A stretch of 64,000 bases of DNA. Origin: Mya arenaria (lineage: Eukaryota; Mollusca; Bivalvia; Myida; Myidae). A model generated the notes under the pieces. That model did not search any database. It was not told where the DNA came from and was given only the letters and a program-made list of their open reading frames with translations. Positions 45,171 to 56,907 of this stretch are shown in pieces (the stretch's first letter is position 1; each line of letters opens with the position of its first letter). Position numbers and translations under genes: made by a program. Where the stretch lies: positions 3,011,501 to 3,075,500 of the forward strand of contig NC_069131.1 of assembly GCF_026914265.1 (NCBI RefSeq). The letters are read 5' to 3'.

Positions 45171-47340
45171 AATGTTTGACTACAATCACTCTCCAGAATA
45201 TTTAGAAGGGGAGGTAACAAGTTTTGATTATTTCGAAGATTGTATTGAGGGATGACGGACTGTGGCCAATACATTGGGCAGATTCGTGTTTCAAGTGGTC
45301 TGTGTAAGATTCAGGTGAATTACTTGTTTGTTTTCAAATTAATCATCAATAATATGTATTTTTTTCAATTGTTTTTATTGTATGTACTGTTCGTATTGAT
45401 TGCTGTTGTTAGTTAGGCTTTCAAAAAATCGAAAAGTGATGTGGAAGGAAACTGATTAAACAGTTAACCCTTTATAAAAATCATATATAAGATTTCAAAT
45501 ATGTATACCTTTTATGCAGTGAAACATGATTAAAATACATTTAACTTCAATAGAAGTGTTTGATTTAAAAAATGCCATGCCACTGAATGCATACTGATAA
45601 TGTTAACATATCTGAAGGTTATAGCAGTATGCTGCTAGCCAATATATTACGGAATTTGGCACAGTGGGTCGCATTTTCAACGACGCCACTGGCATATCCA
45701 TGGTCGACTGGACCCAAAGAGTGTGTGGTCATGCATTAGGCTGTGGGGCATAGTTCACAGACAGCATGTAACCATGGGGCTTTAACGTGTGCCCACTATA
45801 TATCCGCGTTTAATGTTCTTCCTGTGCAACGATTAATATTGTATGTGGTGCGATGGTGATTGACAGTCTTTGCACTTGACCCGGGTTCCGTCACAAGTAA
45901 ATTATGGAATATTGTCCGCTGCCACTTTGACGTCACAAAGTACAATAATTACGTGATTAAGTAATTATTGGGCAGCAGTTGATTTTAAATACTACACATA
46001 TTTCCTCATGAGTAAACTGAATAGTTAGAAAAGTAAAATAGTGTTACAAGTATTTTGCTTTCCAACGCACCAACAGCAAGATAAATACCAGTATATGATA
46101 ACATTCTTAATAAAATGGTTTTATTCTTTCTCTTTGTATCTATGTCGTTTTGAGTAAAACTAACAACAAAACAGACATTTGCTGATGGTATTAATTGTGT
46201 CAACATAGTTTACTTTATCTCAGCGAAAAACTAAATGAAAATATGCCAAAAGAAAGGAAACAAAACTGCTATAAGAAAGATTTTATTATAAAACAATTGC
46301 TGTAACGATATAGAAATTAAAAGGCATATAAACACAGTGCAACATTCTTCTGTATACAAGTTATAACATAATTATATATATATAATAATGTATAACAATA
46401 AGGGACGCCCCAAAATAAGTATCTTCATAGTCAAGGAGAAAGAAATATACATAAAAACATAAAATTCAACACACAAATAACCTTTGAAAAATAATAAACC
46501 AAATCATTTTTATGAGTTTTATGAACCAAATGACAGAAGCGCGTGCCTAAACGTGTGCTGTTGATGAAAATCTCCAGGCTAACAAGATGTGAGTAATGCG
46601 TGTCGGTTCTCGATTCTTTTCTTCAATGAAACAAATAATCGATTATATTGGAGGTTTTGAGCACCCAACGTGACAATGTACAAAACAGTAAGATTGTGAA
46701 ACCAGGGATTTCATGAAATCCCTGAAAATTCCAGTAATTTCGTTAAATCCCTAAAAATGTAGTCAGGGATTTCATGTCCCTGAAGAGGAAATAAGCAGAC
46801 AAAACATCTGGTGATTTTTTATTTATTTATACATTTGAATAATCAGGTATACATTTCAGGTATATATAAATATTAAACATTTGCTATCTTTTGGGATTGT
46901 TTTCTCAAATATACGGACCTTCTCGGTGTTTTCACTGTTTGCAAAATTCCTAATTGACATTAAATGGCTTCGCCTATCTGTATTTATGATCAGGGTACAT
47001 CTTCTTTTATGACCTTAATTTCCAATTAAATCGATGATGGACATGGATATATGCACTAATTGGCATGTCGTACCACTATAGCAAGTGTCATAAACCGTGT
47101 GACGTAGAAGACGGAAATCACGGGCCAGCGCGTTGAGATAACGCAAACGATCTAGGAGGATCGCAGTGTAGAAATATTTTCAAAAATGAAAAACCACGAA
47201 TTCAAGTACCCACGAAATTGTATTTTTTCGGCAAACCACGAAATTTCATGCCAACGAATATAAATGATTTCACAGTATAACAAAAGGTACGAAGGTTACA
47301 TATAAATTTATTTTAAGTAACGAGAGATGATCGTGAAGCA
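45171..47340 (+). other. 3' flank of copy C
   Basis: About 45260-46480 aligns with the 3' flanks of D (52990-54260) and E (60400-61620), including 'cattcttctgtatacaagtt' near 46345. A copy-specific stretch with dispersed repeats follows at 46690-47290. No gene. Confidence 0.6.
46690..47290. repeat. Dispersed repeats specific to the C flank
   Basis: A perfect palindrome around 'gggatttcatgaaatccc' lies near 46704, with two degenerate copies to 46790. A separate block near 47180-47280 repeats 'accacgaaa' motifs. Neither is present in the D and E flanks, so both are later insertions or were lost there. Confidence 0.5.
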
Positions 47341-50179
47341 GTATGCCCCCTGTTCGGCGCTTAGTTGGAGCTAATTTATTGCTTATAAATAGGCAACATG
47401 CCTATAACATCAGTAATCCTTTAGTATATAAAACATTTACTGTGGCCTTGACCTTTGACTTACTAGACCGAAAACAATAAGAATCATAAACTGGTCAAGG
47501 TTAAAGTCAACATATAGTATCCTACCACTGAAGTCAAATCGATTTAGGATTACTGTGCCGGCAGTTTCCATATGGCAGCTGACTTTAATCTTGACCTTTT
47601 TCCTACTGACCCCAAAACCAATCAAATGTAAAGTGAATATGATTTATATCATTTACCTGGTGAAATGTTTCAAATCATATATTCAATATAGGATCCATTC
47701 AAGCTAACGTGAATAAATGACTGTTCTGTTCTCGTATAGTTTAATTTATGTACTGTTTAAAAGACCGTGACAAAAATACAGATTGGAGCTAGATTTGCTT
47801 ACAGACTATTAAGTTTAAGTCTGATGGTATAAAGACGTATAGCCATGGTGTCCACATTGTAAACTTATTTCTGTCAGGTCCCCGTTTCATTAAGATAACT
47901 TAGCCGTAAACCTTACACTCATGTTCGGATACCGTAAATATTAACGATTGGACAAACAGTCCAATAGCTTCGGCAGTAAATATTTGTTTACAGAGATAAA
48001 GTAATAATTGTTTCTCTGGTTCTTATCACTGAATTCACTACCTTGCGATATTCTTAAGTTGGTACTTATCGTGTATAAACAAACACATAATGCCACTAGA
48101 CACAAGAAGGTACGACACTCATAGGTTAAGAGAGAAATTATTTTACAAACAAACCGCGTATTAAGAATTGAACCATTTGATACAGTAAGCATTTGATATA
48201 GTTATTAGTATACTGAGCGGTAATGTGCAATAGTTTGTATCTTTGTCGCCAAGTTATGTGTTAGGGGTATAAGATAAAGAAAATGTATGGAAACGCGTGT
48301 TGAAACCAACACAATGTCTAGGGTAATGTGGTAATGTGAGTTTAGTTGGTGGTCTGATGTAAGTCGTTACCATGTTTTAAAAATAACCATGCCAAGGGGC
48401 ACTAGTGCACCTAGATTGTTTTTATTGTATGGTTTCCGGTAAGTTATACAAAGATATATCAGTGAAATAAAAAAGATATTCCACTGTTTTAATCACTGAA
48501 TTACAAGTTGATATATGTCACCGTTTTGAAATTTTAACCCGCTGTCCCGTACAGCTCAAACATAGTGCGCAGAGGGCCAGAACACAATTTCAACGACGTA
48601 ATTTCCGAAAAATGACGTAAAGCTCACACACAATTTGGCGCATTTCCGAATAGCTACAATTAACTTAAATTGGCATTTACCTTATCCTTACAGGAAGAAA
48701 TTTTTCATTCAGTGCAAGATCGCAATATCTTTCACCTTGTTAAAACAGAAAGTAAATATTTCACTCGGTGCTACGCCACTCGTAAATCATACTTTTCTTG
48801 CTCACTCGGTGACAAAAATGTTTATAGAATGTACATATTTTAATCATACGTAATGTAATTCATGTACTGTAGACTTAAACTTAGATAAAAAAAAATCTAT
48901 ATTACATGGTACTACTACCGATCGTTATGATACGCATTCTGGAAAACAGGTCCTGTATCTTATATTGGGACAAAACAAAGTTGCTGGATTTCCCGTAGCT
49001 GGTTCAAAGCTTTAAGTTATTTGAGGTTTTCCTAATACACCTAGATAAGATATTTCGGGAATATGTTAAACACAAATTTACTTTTTTAGTCAGCCATATT
49101 ATATAACATCATTTTATTGATATATCCTCTTCACAATATTCAAACTACCTTTTCTAGCAGGCTAATGTAAAACTTTGTTCTTACCAATACTAGACCATAC
49201 TGTAATTAACAGTGTACATTGTTATGCTTACAACTTTGCTGTTAAAAATGTACTCTAATATTATCCTTACTTTATATTTTTCAAAGAACTATAGCCGTTG
49301 TACAGTGGTATTTTAACAAGGCGAACTAGTTGATGTTATTATTGTATACAGTGCTCTTATACATATTACTTTTTTGTAATTGTCTGCATGAATAAGAACG
49401 GATTTTGAAAAGACTTTTTATAACCTATTCAAAACTATATGGGGGTTTTCAGGTGACCAAATTATGTACTGATCTTTTATGTATATATGATTTTTATGTA
49501 GGAAAATAACCCACTTAGCATTTATTTTGTTGTCATACATCCGATTTTGAATAAAGACGCTGGTATCTTGTATATGTATGGCATTTTAAATCCTTTACCC
49601 TCTTTTTATTTAAAGCAGGTCGTTTTTCATTCACCCATACGAGTTTGTCATGTCCGTTCCAATACTCTAGTTTACAGATGTTAGTTGAATTAAGTACATC
49701 GCATGACATCAGTATGTATGATGCACAACGATGTGAATTCTATGTAAGTTTTTGACAATTGTATTTGTTTCTTGCAATTGTATCATCTGGTGTCTAGCCC
49801 CTTTAAGAAGCCGTCTTGAGGCCTAAATAGATAGCAGCATCTTATTCAAACGGTCATAATGACTTTTTATCAATCAGTTTAATGACCTTTTCGCCTTATC
49901 AATACGTCTAAAGTCTTCATGGTATACACTTCGAAGCATCTACAAAGTCAGACATTTTTCGTTAGGCAGTTATGGTATAGATATTAAGGATAGCTTTATA
50001 TTATTTTGTTTGAAATTTAAGCATTCACAAATTAATCTATATCGATGAGCTGTGCCAATAAAAGGAATAGCCTCGGAAGTGCCAATAAGTATAATAGCTC
50101 CGGAAGGTGTGGTATTTTAACAATTCCGTTCAGCTTAAACTCGGTAAACAACATCATTTTATGAGCTTTATCAACAAAA
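47341..50179 (+). other. Spacer upstream of copy D
   Basis: The unit boundary is marked by 'cggcgcttagttggagctaa', also at about 54300 and 61705. A degenerate 'ccttgacctttgac' repeat lies at 47440-47640. From 47750 to 50179 the sequence aligns with the E spacer (54880-56907), apart from blocks near 48610-49140 and 49480-49600 that E lacks. No exon seen. Confidence 0.6.
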
Positions 50180-52977
50180 ATGATTCGACTACAGTTGAGT
50201 GCGGTTTCATCGTGTGTGTTTACATGTGGACTTATTGCCATTATGTTTCTACTTTATGCAGGTATGAAGTATTGTAAAATAGAACTTCCAGCAAATTCAA
50301 ACAAATATATAGCATTATTTAAATATCTTACATGATCAAATAGCGTTGTTGGTATATATCGCTATAATACATTATTATTAAACATGTTAACAATGCATTG
50401 TTTTTATCATTATTTTCGTTATTATCATCCTTAGGACTTATTACGCGGTTCTTGTAAGCATAACAATGTTACTTTCAGTTTCGGTATCAATAATAGAATA
50501 AAAAATACAGAAAAAGTCACAAGAACTGTTTTATAAAATGATAATTAATTTTAGTTTCCTTGCATGCACACCATTAAACCTATGAGACTCACCTCCAGGT
50601 TTACCACAACAGTTCACACTGATTGAGGACCAAGGCTTTCGAGAAGTAGATATAAATAACGATAACACACAAGACATGAAAGCTGTTGGCTTCGAACAGC
50701 TTGCAGGGGAAATCAAAGTGGAAATGTTTGTTGAGAAAATTGATGGTAAGAAGTCTCAAATCCCTCTTTTGATCATGCACTCTTTTAATGACAATGATAC
50801 GTATTATAAAATATTGATATTTGTTCGATTATTATACATTATAACATTACTATTCAAAATATACCAACTACTTCTTGTTTATGTATTAACAATTATTAGT
50901 AACAAAGGAAAAAACATTTGTGTCAATTTAAAAACTATTCCAATTTCAACAATGATCATTGTCGTTTGTTATTGTAGAATATATTGCAAATAAATTAACA
51001 ATTGGTGTACTTACTACTTCGCTTACCTCTGATTGAAATGATTTACTACACTGAATTCAAAGGTCATGACTTCTTCACTCTTCAAACACCCGACCGTTAA
51101 TACACCGCGATATTATAACATTCAACCCTTATAACGATCCGGAAGTCGATACACACAAAGTATAAAACGAAACAGACATCTTATGCATGAACATAGCCTA
51201 AATAATATATGTTCAGGTTACCGCCTTGGAATGGTAAGCATAAAAACACACACTGGGGAGTTTGTTTGGGGGGGGGGGGGTAATCCAGTTCATGAGTTCA
51301 TGAGTACTCACACTCACACGCGTAACACGATGATTTATTTACATTTGTAGTCGAAGTTAAACACAATCTGCATCAGGAGGGCAACAAGACTGGAAAAATC
51401 GTCAACAGCAATGTAAAAAATAAACAGACGAGCAATCAAATGACATTATCTATTGATAAGGTAAACAACTACTCTTTCTATTGAACCAATGTTTCTTCTA
51501 ACGCAGACACTTACTCGAAGTAAGAAAAATGATCAGTAAGATATGTTTGTACTGAAATCATTATGGCTTCATAGTGTTGATAACTTGGTAAACACCTTCT
51601 CCCAAATTAATTCAGAAAATGGTCTTTCCTGATTCTTGTTAACTATAAACTAAGTTATTTGAATTTTACACATTGACGTTACAATTATAGTTTTTTATAT
51701 TTCCCACTAAATTTTCAATTTAGATGAAGCTGATACGTGATCGCTTTGAAACAAGAAGACGGATGCTGAATAAAACCTGCTTTAAATATGAGTCAACTGT
51801 TTACAAGTATTTACCATGCGAACTAAAAAAGACAAAGTTTGACTTAAAGTATGCAGAAGATGGCGGCCTTATATATTGTGCGATTGCCAAGACCGGAAGT
51901 ACATTTTGGAAGAGAGTTATGCACGTGATAGGTGGGTGGGGAAATACGACAAACCCGATAGAGATCAGATCGGAGGATGCTGACAAAGTTGGTGGTTTCT
52001 CAACAATGGAAGATAAGAACTTTACTGAGATCAGAGACCTTTTCGAGTTTTCTAAAACAGTGATGTTTGTAAGGGATCCCTTTACACGGCTTTTCTCAGC
52101 TTGGTTAGACAAGTTTTATTCACCGAACCCTTATTATTGGAAATATGGTGGTACAAATATTGTAACCAGACAGAGGTTTTACGCCAAAAATACAACAAAA
52201 GAGAAATTTGAAGATTCAATTGAAAGGGAAACAAACGGTGCAGTTCATCTTTTTAAAAGATCACTAAGCAATGATAAAGAAACTGAAAATGTCAACACTA
52301 CGACACAAAGAACTCCTGTTAATTGTGGATATGATGTTTCCTTTGAGGAGTTTATATCGTACGTTGTTGGGTTCAAGCAAAATAGCACCTGTTTAGATGA
52401 ACATTTCTCGCCTAATTACAAACATTGCTTGCCGTGTACCTTCGATTACGAGTATATTGGAAAATATGAAACATTCAAAGAAGAGACAATTTTTCTGTTA
52501 AACGAACTGAATTTAACAGAAAAAGTAAAAATTCCGGACTTTGAAAAAGACGCGAATTTGGATGCTATAACAGGACTGACCGAATGGGTGTTCATGCAGG
52601 AAAAAGAGATAGAAGAGTGCGGTGTAACCTTTAGATGTGCTTTGTTCAGAACGTTTAAACGACTCCAAGGCCGCGGAATTATTAGTAAAGCAGTGTCATT
52701 TCCCTATGACAACAACACGGACATGTACAATATCACTGAAGATATATTTAGAAACGATATGTTGCGGTTGAGTAGACTTGGAACAAAGGCAGAGAAAAGA
52801 AAGAACAGACAAGAATCCATATTGAAGGCATTTAAAAGTCTCCCCGAACAACTGATGGAAAAATTAAAGGATTCCTTGACAATAGACTTCGAAATGTTTG
52901 ACTACAGTGACTCACCAGAATATTTAGAAGGGGAGGTAACAAGTTTTGATTATTTCGAAGATTGTATTGAGGGATGA
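50180..52977 (+). CDS. Carbohydrate sulfotransferase copy D (intact, 4 exons, 530 aa)
   Basis: Best-preserved plus-strand copy and the reference for the others. Coding exons are 50180-50261 (82 bp), 50599-50745 (147), 51351-51460 (110) and 51724-52977 (1254 with stop); phases 1, 1, 0, all GT-AG. Exon 1 gives MIRLQLSAVSSCVFTCGLIA..., a type II signal anchor; exons 2-3 the lumenal stem. Exon 4 has the 5'-phosphosulfate loop CAIAKTGSTFWKRV (165-178) and the 3'-phosphate site with R230 and S238 in VRDPFTRLFSAWLDKF. It also has HCLPCTFDYEYIGKYET and the terminal DFEMFDYSDSPEYLEGEV, resembling the end of vertebrate CHST11-type enzymes. These are the marks of Sulfotransfer_2, predicted to sulfate glycans in the Golgi with PAPS. 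Acceptor sugar unknown. The ATG at 51724 is internal; starting there would drop the membrane anchor. Confidence 0.92.
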
Positions 52978-53589
52978 CAGACTGTGGCCAATACAATGGC
53001 CAGATACGGGTTTCAAGTGTGAGATTCAGTTGGATTACTTGTTTGTTTTCATATTAATTATCAATAATATGTAAGTGTTTTAATTGTATATTTTTTATTG
53101 TATGTACTCTTCGTATTGATTGCTGTTGTTAGTTAAGTTATCAAAAGTCGAGAAGTGATGTGAAAGCAAATTTATTAAAAAGTTGACCCTTTATGAAAAT
53201 CATATAAGATTTCAAATCTGTATATCTTTTATGCAATGACACAGGATAAAAATACATTAGATATCAATTAATAGTAGTGCTTGATTAAAAAAATGCCATG
53301 ACACTGTTTGCATACTAATAATGTAAACATACCTCAAGGTCAGAGCAGTATGGTGTCAGCCAATAAGTTCCGGAATTTGGCGCAGGTCGTCGCATTTTTA
53401 ACGACTCCACTGGCATACCCATGGGCAATGAGTCCCAAAGAGAGTATGGTCCATGGTTGTGGGGCATAGTACACAAACAGCATGTCGAGGGGTGAAAGCG
53501 AAAATGTTCTATTTGCTACTTTATTTAATGTCACTTAGAACCTTTTCGCATTCATCCCTCAATGTAACCCTAGGTCTTTTACGTGGATC

Positions 53590-53700
53590 CCTTCCAGGAC
53601 GACGATTAATATTGTATGTGGTGAGATGGGGGATCGAACCTGCCACTCCTGGGCTGACAGTCTAGTGTATTTCGACATCAACAGGCTCCGTCACAAGTAG
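53590..53700 (-). repeat. tRNA-related SINE relic
   Basis: On the minus strand, 'cactagactgtcagcccagg' is followed by 'agtggcaggttcgatccccc', a good polymerase III B box. Degraded equivalents sit at about 45830-45900 (after C) and 60950-61010 (after E), so the insertion predates the duplication of these three units. Confidence 0.45.
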
Positions 53701-54597
53701 ATAATTGAAGAATATCAGCAGACATGATGACGTCACAAGGAAAACTAATAACGCAATTCGAATGTTGTGCAGCATTTGGTTTAAATCTACACATTGTTAA
53801 ACATGGGTAAAACGAATTGTTAGAAAAGTAAACATGTGTTACGAGCGTGTTGCTTTCAAGATCAATACCAGTATGTGCCAACATTGTTAATAAATGGTTT
53901 TATTCTTGCTTTTTTATCTATGTCGTTTTGAGCAAAACTAACAACGAAACAGACATTTTCTGAGGGTATTAAATTGTCAACATGGTTTATTTTATCTCAG
54001 CAAAAAAAATATGAAAATATTCCTAAAAGAAGGGAAACAAAACTGCTGTAATTATAATTGCTGTAAACTGATTGATTAACTTATAAAACAATTGTCCGTT
54101 AATTGGTGTAAATATAGCAAAATCAATGTGAGAACGATAGAGAAACAAATACGCCATATAAACACAGTACAACATTCTTCTGTATACACGTTATAACATA
54201 ATTATATATAAGATAATGCATAACAACAAGGAACGCCAAAAATAAGTATCTTCATAGTAAAGGAGAAAGAAATATACATCAAAACATGCCCCCTGTTTGG
54301 CGCTTAGTTGGAGCTAATATATTGCTTATAAATAGGCAACATGCCTATTACATCAGTAATCCTATAGTATATAAAAACATTTATTGTGGCCTTGATCTTT
54401 GATCTACTAGACCAAAAGCAATAAAAATCATAAACTGGTCAAGGTTAAAGTCAACATTTAGCATCCTACCACTGAATTTGTGATAGTCAAATCGATGTAG
54501 GATTACTGTGACGACAGTTTCCATATGCCAGCCGACTTTAATCTTGACCGTTTTCTTACTGACCCCAAACCCAATCATATGTAAAGTGAATATGATT

Positions 54598-54847
54598 TAT
54601 ATCATTTACCTGGTGAAATGTTTTAAATCATATATTCTATATAGGATCCATTCAAGTTATGTGCAATTGCCTTATGTCTTGTAGTTCGATTTGTTTAACT
54701 GTATTTACATGTCACAGGAATATATATCATTTACCTGGTGAAATGTTTTAAATCATATATTCTATATAGGATCCATTCAAGTTATGTGCAATTGCCTTAT
54801 GTCTTGTAGTTCGATTTGTTTAACTGTATTTACATGTCACAGGAATC
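54598..54847. repeat. Perfect-looking 125-bp tandem duplication
   Basis: The block beginning 'tatcatttacctggtgaaat' and ending 'tttacatgtcacaggaat' occurs twice, head to tail, with no mismatch seen by eye. It is single copy in the D spacer (47640-47700 region), so the event is recent. Confidence 0.88.
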
Positions 54848-56070
54848 GGTATAGTTTACGTGAATAAATTACTGGTCTGTTCTCGTATAGTTTAATTGAT
54901 GTACTGTTTAAAAGACCATGACAAAAATACTGATTGGGGCTAGATTTACTTACATACTATTATGTTTAAGTCTATTGGTATAAAGACGTATAGCACTGGT
55001 GTCCACATTGTAAATGTATTTCAGTGAGGTCCCCGTTTCAATAAGATAATTTAGCCGTAAACCTTACACTCATGTACACTCGTAAGGTATGAGCAAAATC
55101 TGTGCGATAAATGTCCTTAATCCTCTCTGATCTTTATTAAAACAGGACCCATGACTGCCAGTCTTAAAGTACGCGTTTAGAGAATCAAAGTATATGAATA
55201 ATAAAACTGTTCGGATACCGTAAATATAAACGATTGAATAAACAGTCCAATAACTTCGGCAGTAAATTTTTGTTTACAGAGATAAAGTAATAATTGTTTC
55301 TTTGGTTCTTATCACTGAATTCACTACCTTGCGATATTCTTAAGTTGGTCCTTATCGTGTATTAACAAACACATAATGCCACTAGACACAAGAAGGTACC
55401 ACACTCATAGGTTAAGAGAGAAACTATTTTACAAACAAACCGCGTATTTAAAATTGAACCATTTGATACAGTAAACCTTTGATATAGTAATTAGTTTACT
55501 GAGCGGTAATGTGCAGTTGTTTGTATCTTTGTCGCCAAGTTATGTGTTAGACGTATAAGATAAAGAAAATGTATGGAAATGCGAGTTGAAACAACACAAT
55601 GTCTATGGTATTGTGGTAATGTGAGTTTAGTTGGTGGTCTGATGTAAGTCGTTACCATGTTTTAAAAATAACCATGCCAGTGAGCACTAGTGCACCTGGA
55701 CTGTTTATATTGCATGGTTTCCGGAAATTTATACAAAGATATTTCGGTTTTTTATATTCCGCTGTTTCAATCAGTGAATTACAAATTGATACATGTCACC
55801 GTTTTGAAATGTTAGCCCGCTGTCCCGTCCGGTTCAAACATAATGCGCAGAGGGCTAGAACACAATTTCAACGACATAATTTCCGAAAAATGAGGTAGGC
55901 TGTACTAAAACTTTGTTCTTATCAACTACACAATATTAGACCATACTGCAATTAACAGTGTACATCATTATGCTTACACCTTTGCTGTTAAAAATGTACA
56001 CTACTATTATCCTTACTTTATATTCTTCAAAGAACGTTAGCCATTGTACAGTGGTATTTCAAGGGGAACT

Positions 56071-56085
56071 GTGTGTGCGTGTGTG

Positions 56086-56117
<32 letters not shown>

Positions 56118-56155
56118 TGCGCGCGTGCGTGCTAGCGTACGTGCGTGCATGTGTG
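56071..56155. repeat. GT / GTGC microsatellite
   Basis: A (GT)n run passes into (GTGC)n with CpG-rich interruptions. It is absent from the matching position of the D spacer near 49310. Confidence 0.95.
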
Positions 56156-56907
56156 AACATACAGCCGGTGAAACTAGTTGATGTTATTATTGTATAAAGT
56201 GCTCCTATACATATTACTTTTTTGTAATTGTCTGCGTGAATAACAACCGATTTTGAAAAATCTTTTTATAACCTATTCAAAACTATATGGGGTATTTTCA
56301 GGTGACCAAATTATATACTGATCTTTTCATTTAAAGCAGGTCGTTTTTCATTCACCCATACGAGTTTGTCATGTCCGTTCCAATACTCTAGTTTACAGAT
56401 GTTCTTTGAATTAAGTGCATTACATGACATCGGTAAGTATGATACACAAGGATGTGAATTCTATGTAAGTTTTTGACAATTGTATTTGTTTCTTGCAATT
56501 GTATCATCTGGTGTCTAGCCCCTTTAAGAAGCCGTCTTGAGGCCTAAATAGATAGCAGCATCTTATCCAAACGTACATAATGACTTTTTATCAATCAGTT
56601 TAATGACCTTTTCGCCTAACCTATACTTCTAAAGTCTTCATGGCATACACTTCAAAGCATCTACAAAGTCAGACATGTTTCGTTAGGCAGATATAGTGTA
56701 GATATTATGGATAGCTTTGTATTATTTTGTTTGAAATTTTACCATTCACAGATTAATCTATATCAATGAGCTTTGTCAATAAAAGGAATAGCCTCGGGAG
56801 TGCCAATAAGAAGAATAGCTCGGGAAGGACCTTAGTGTGGTATTTTAACAATTCCGTTCAACTTAAACTCGGTAAACAACATCATTTTATGAGATTTATC
56901 AACGAAA

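Larger units (their letters stand above)
52978..56907 (+). other. 3' flank of copy D and spacer upstream of copy E
   Basis: 52990-54290 is the shared 3' flank; 54290 onward is the next unit's spacer. It contains a SINE-like relic (53590-53700), a 125-bp tandem duplication (54598-54847) and a GT/GC microsatellite (56071-56155). No coding exon found. Confidence 0.6.

Noticed and set aside
50676-50993. 105-codon plus-strand frame, repeated at 58179-58448
   Set aside because: It covers the end of exon 2 in a different frame and runs into intron 2; similarity between units is due to duplication.
51801-52112. Minus-strand 103-codon frame repeated in copies A, C and D
   Set aside because: It recurs only because it lies opposite the conserved catalytic exon; no independent support.
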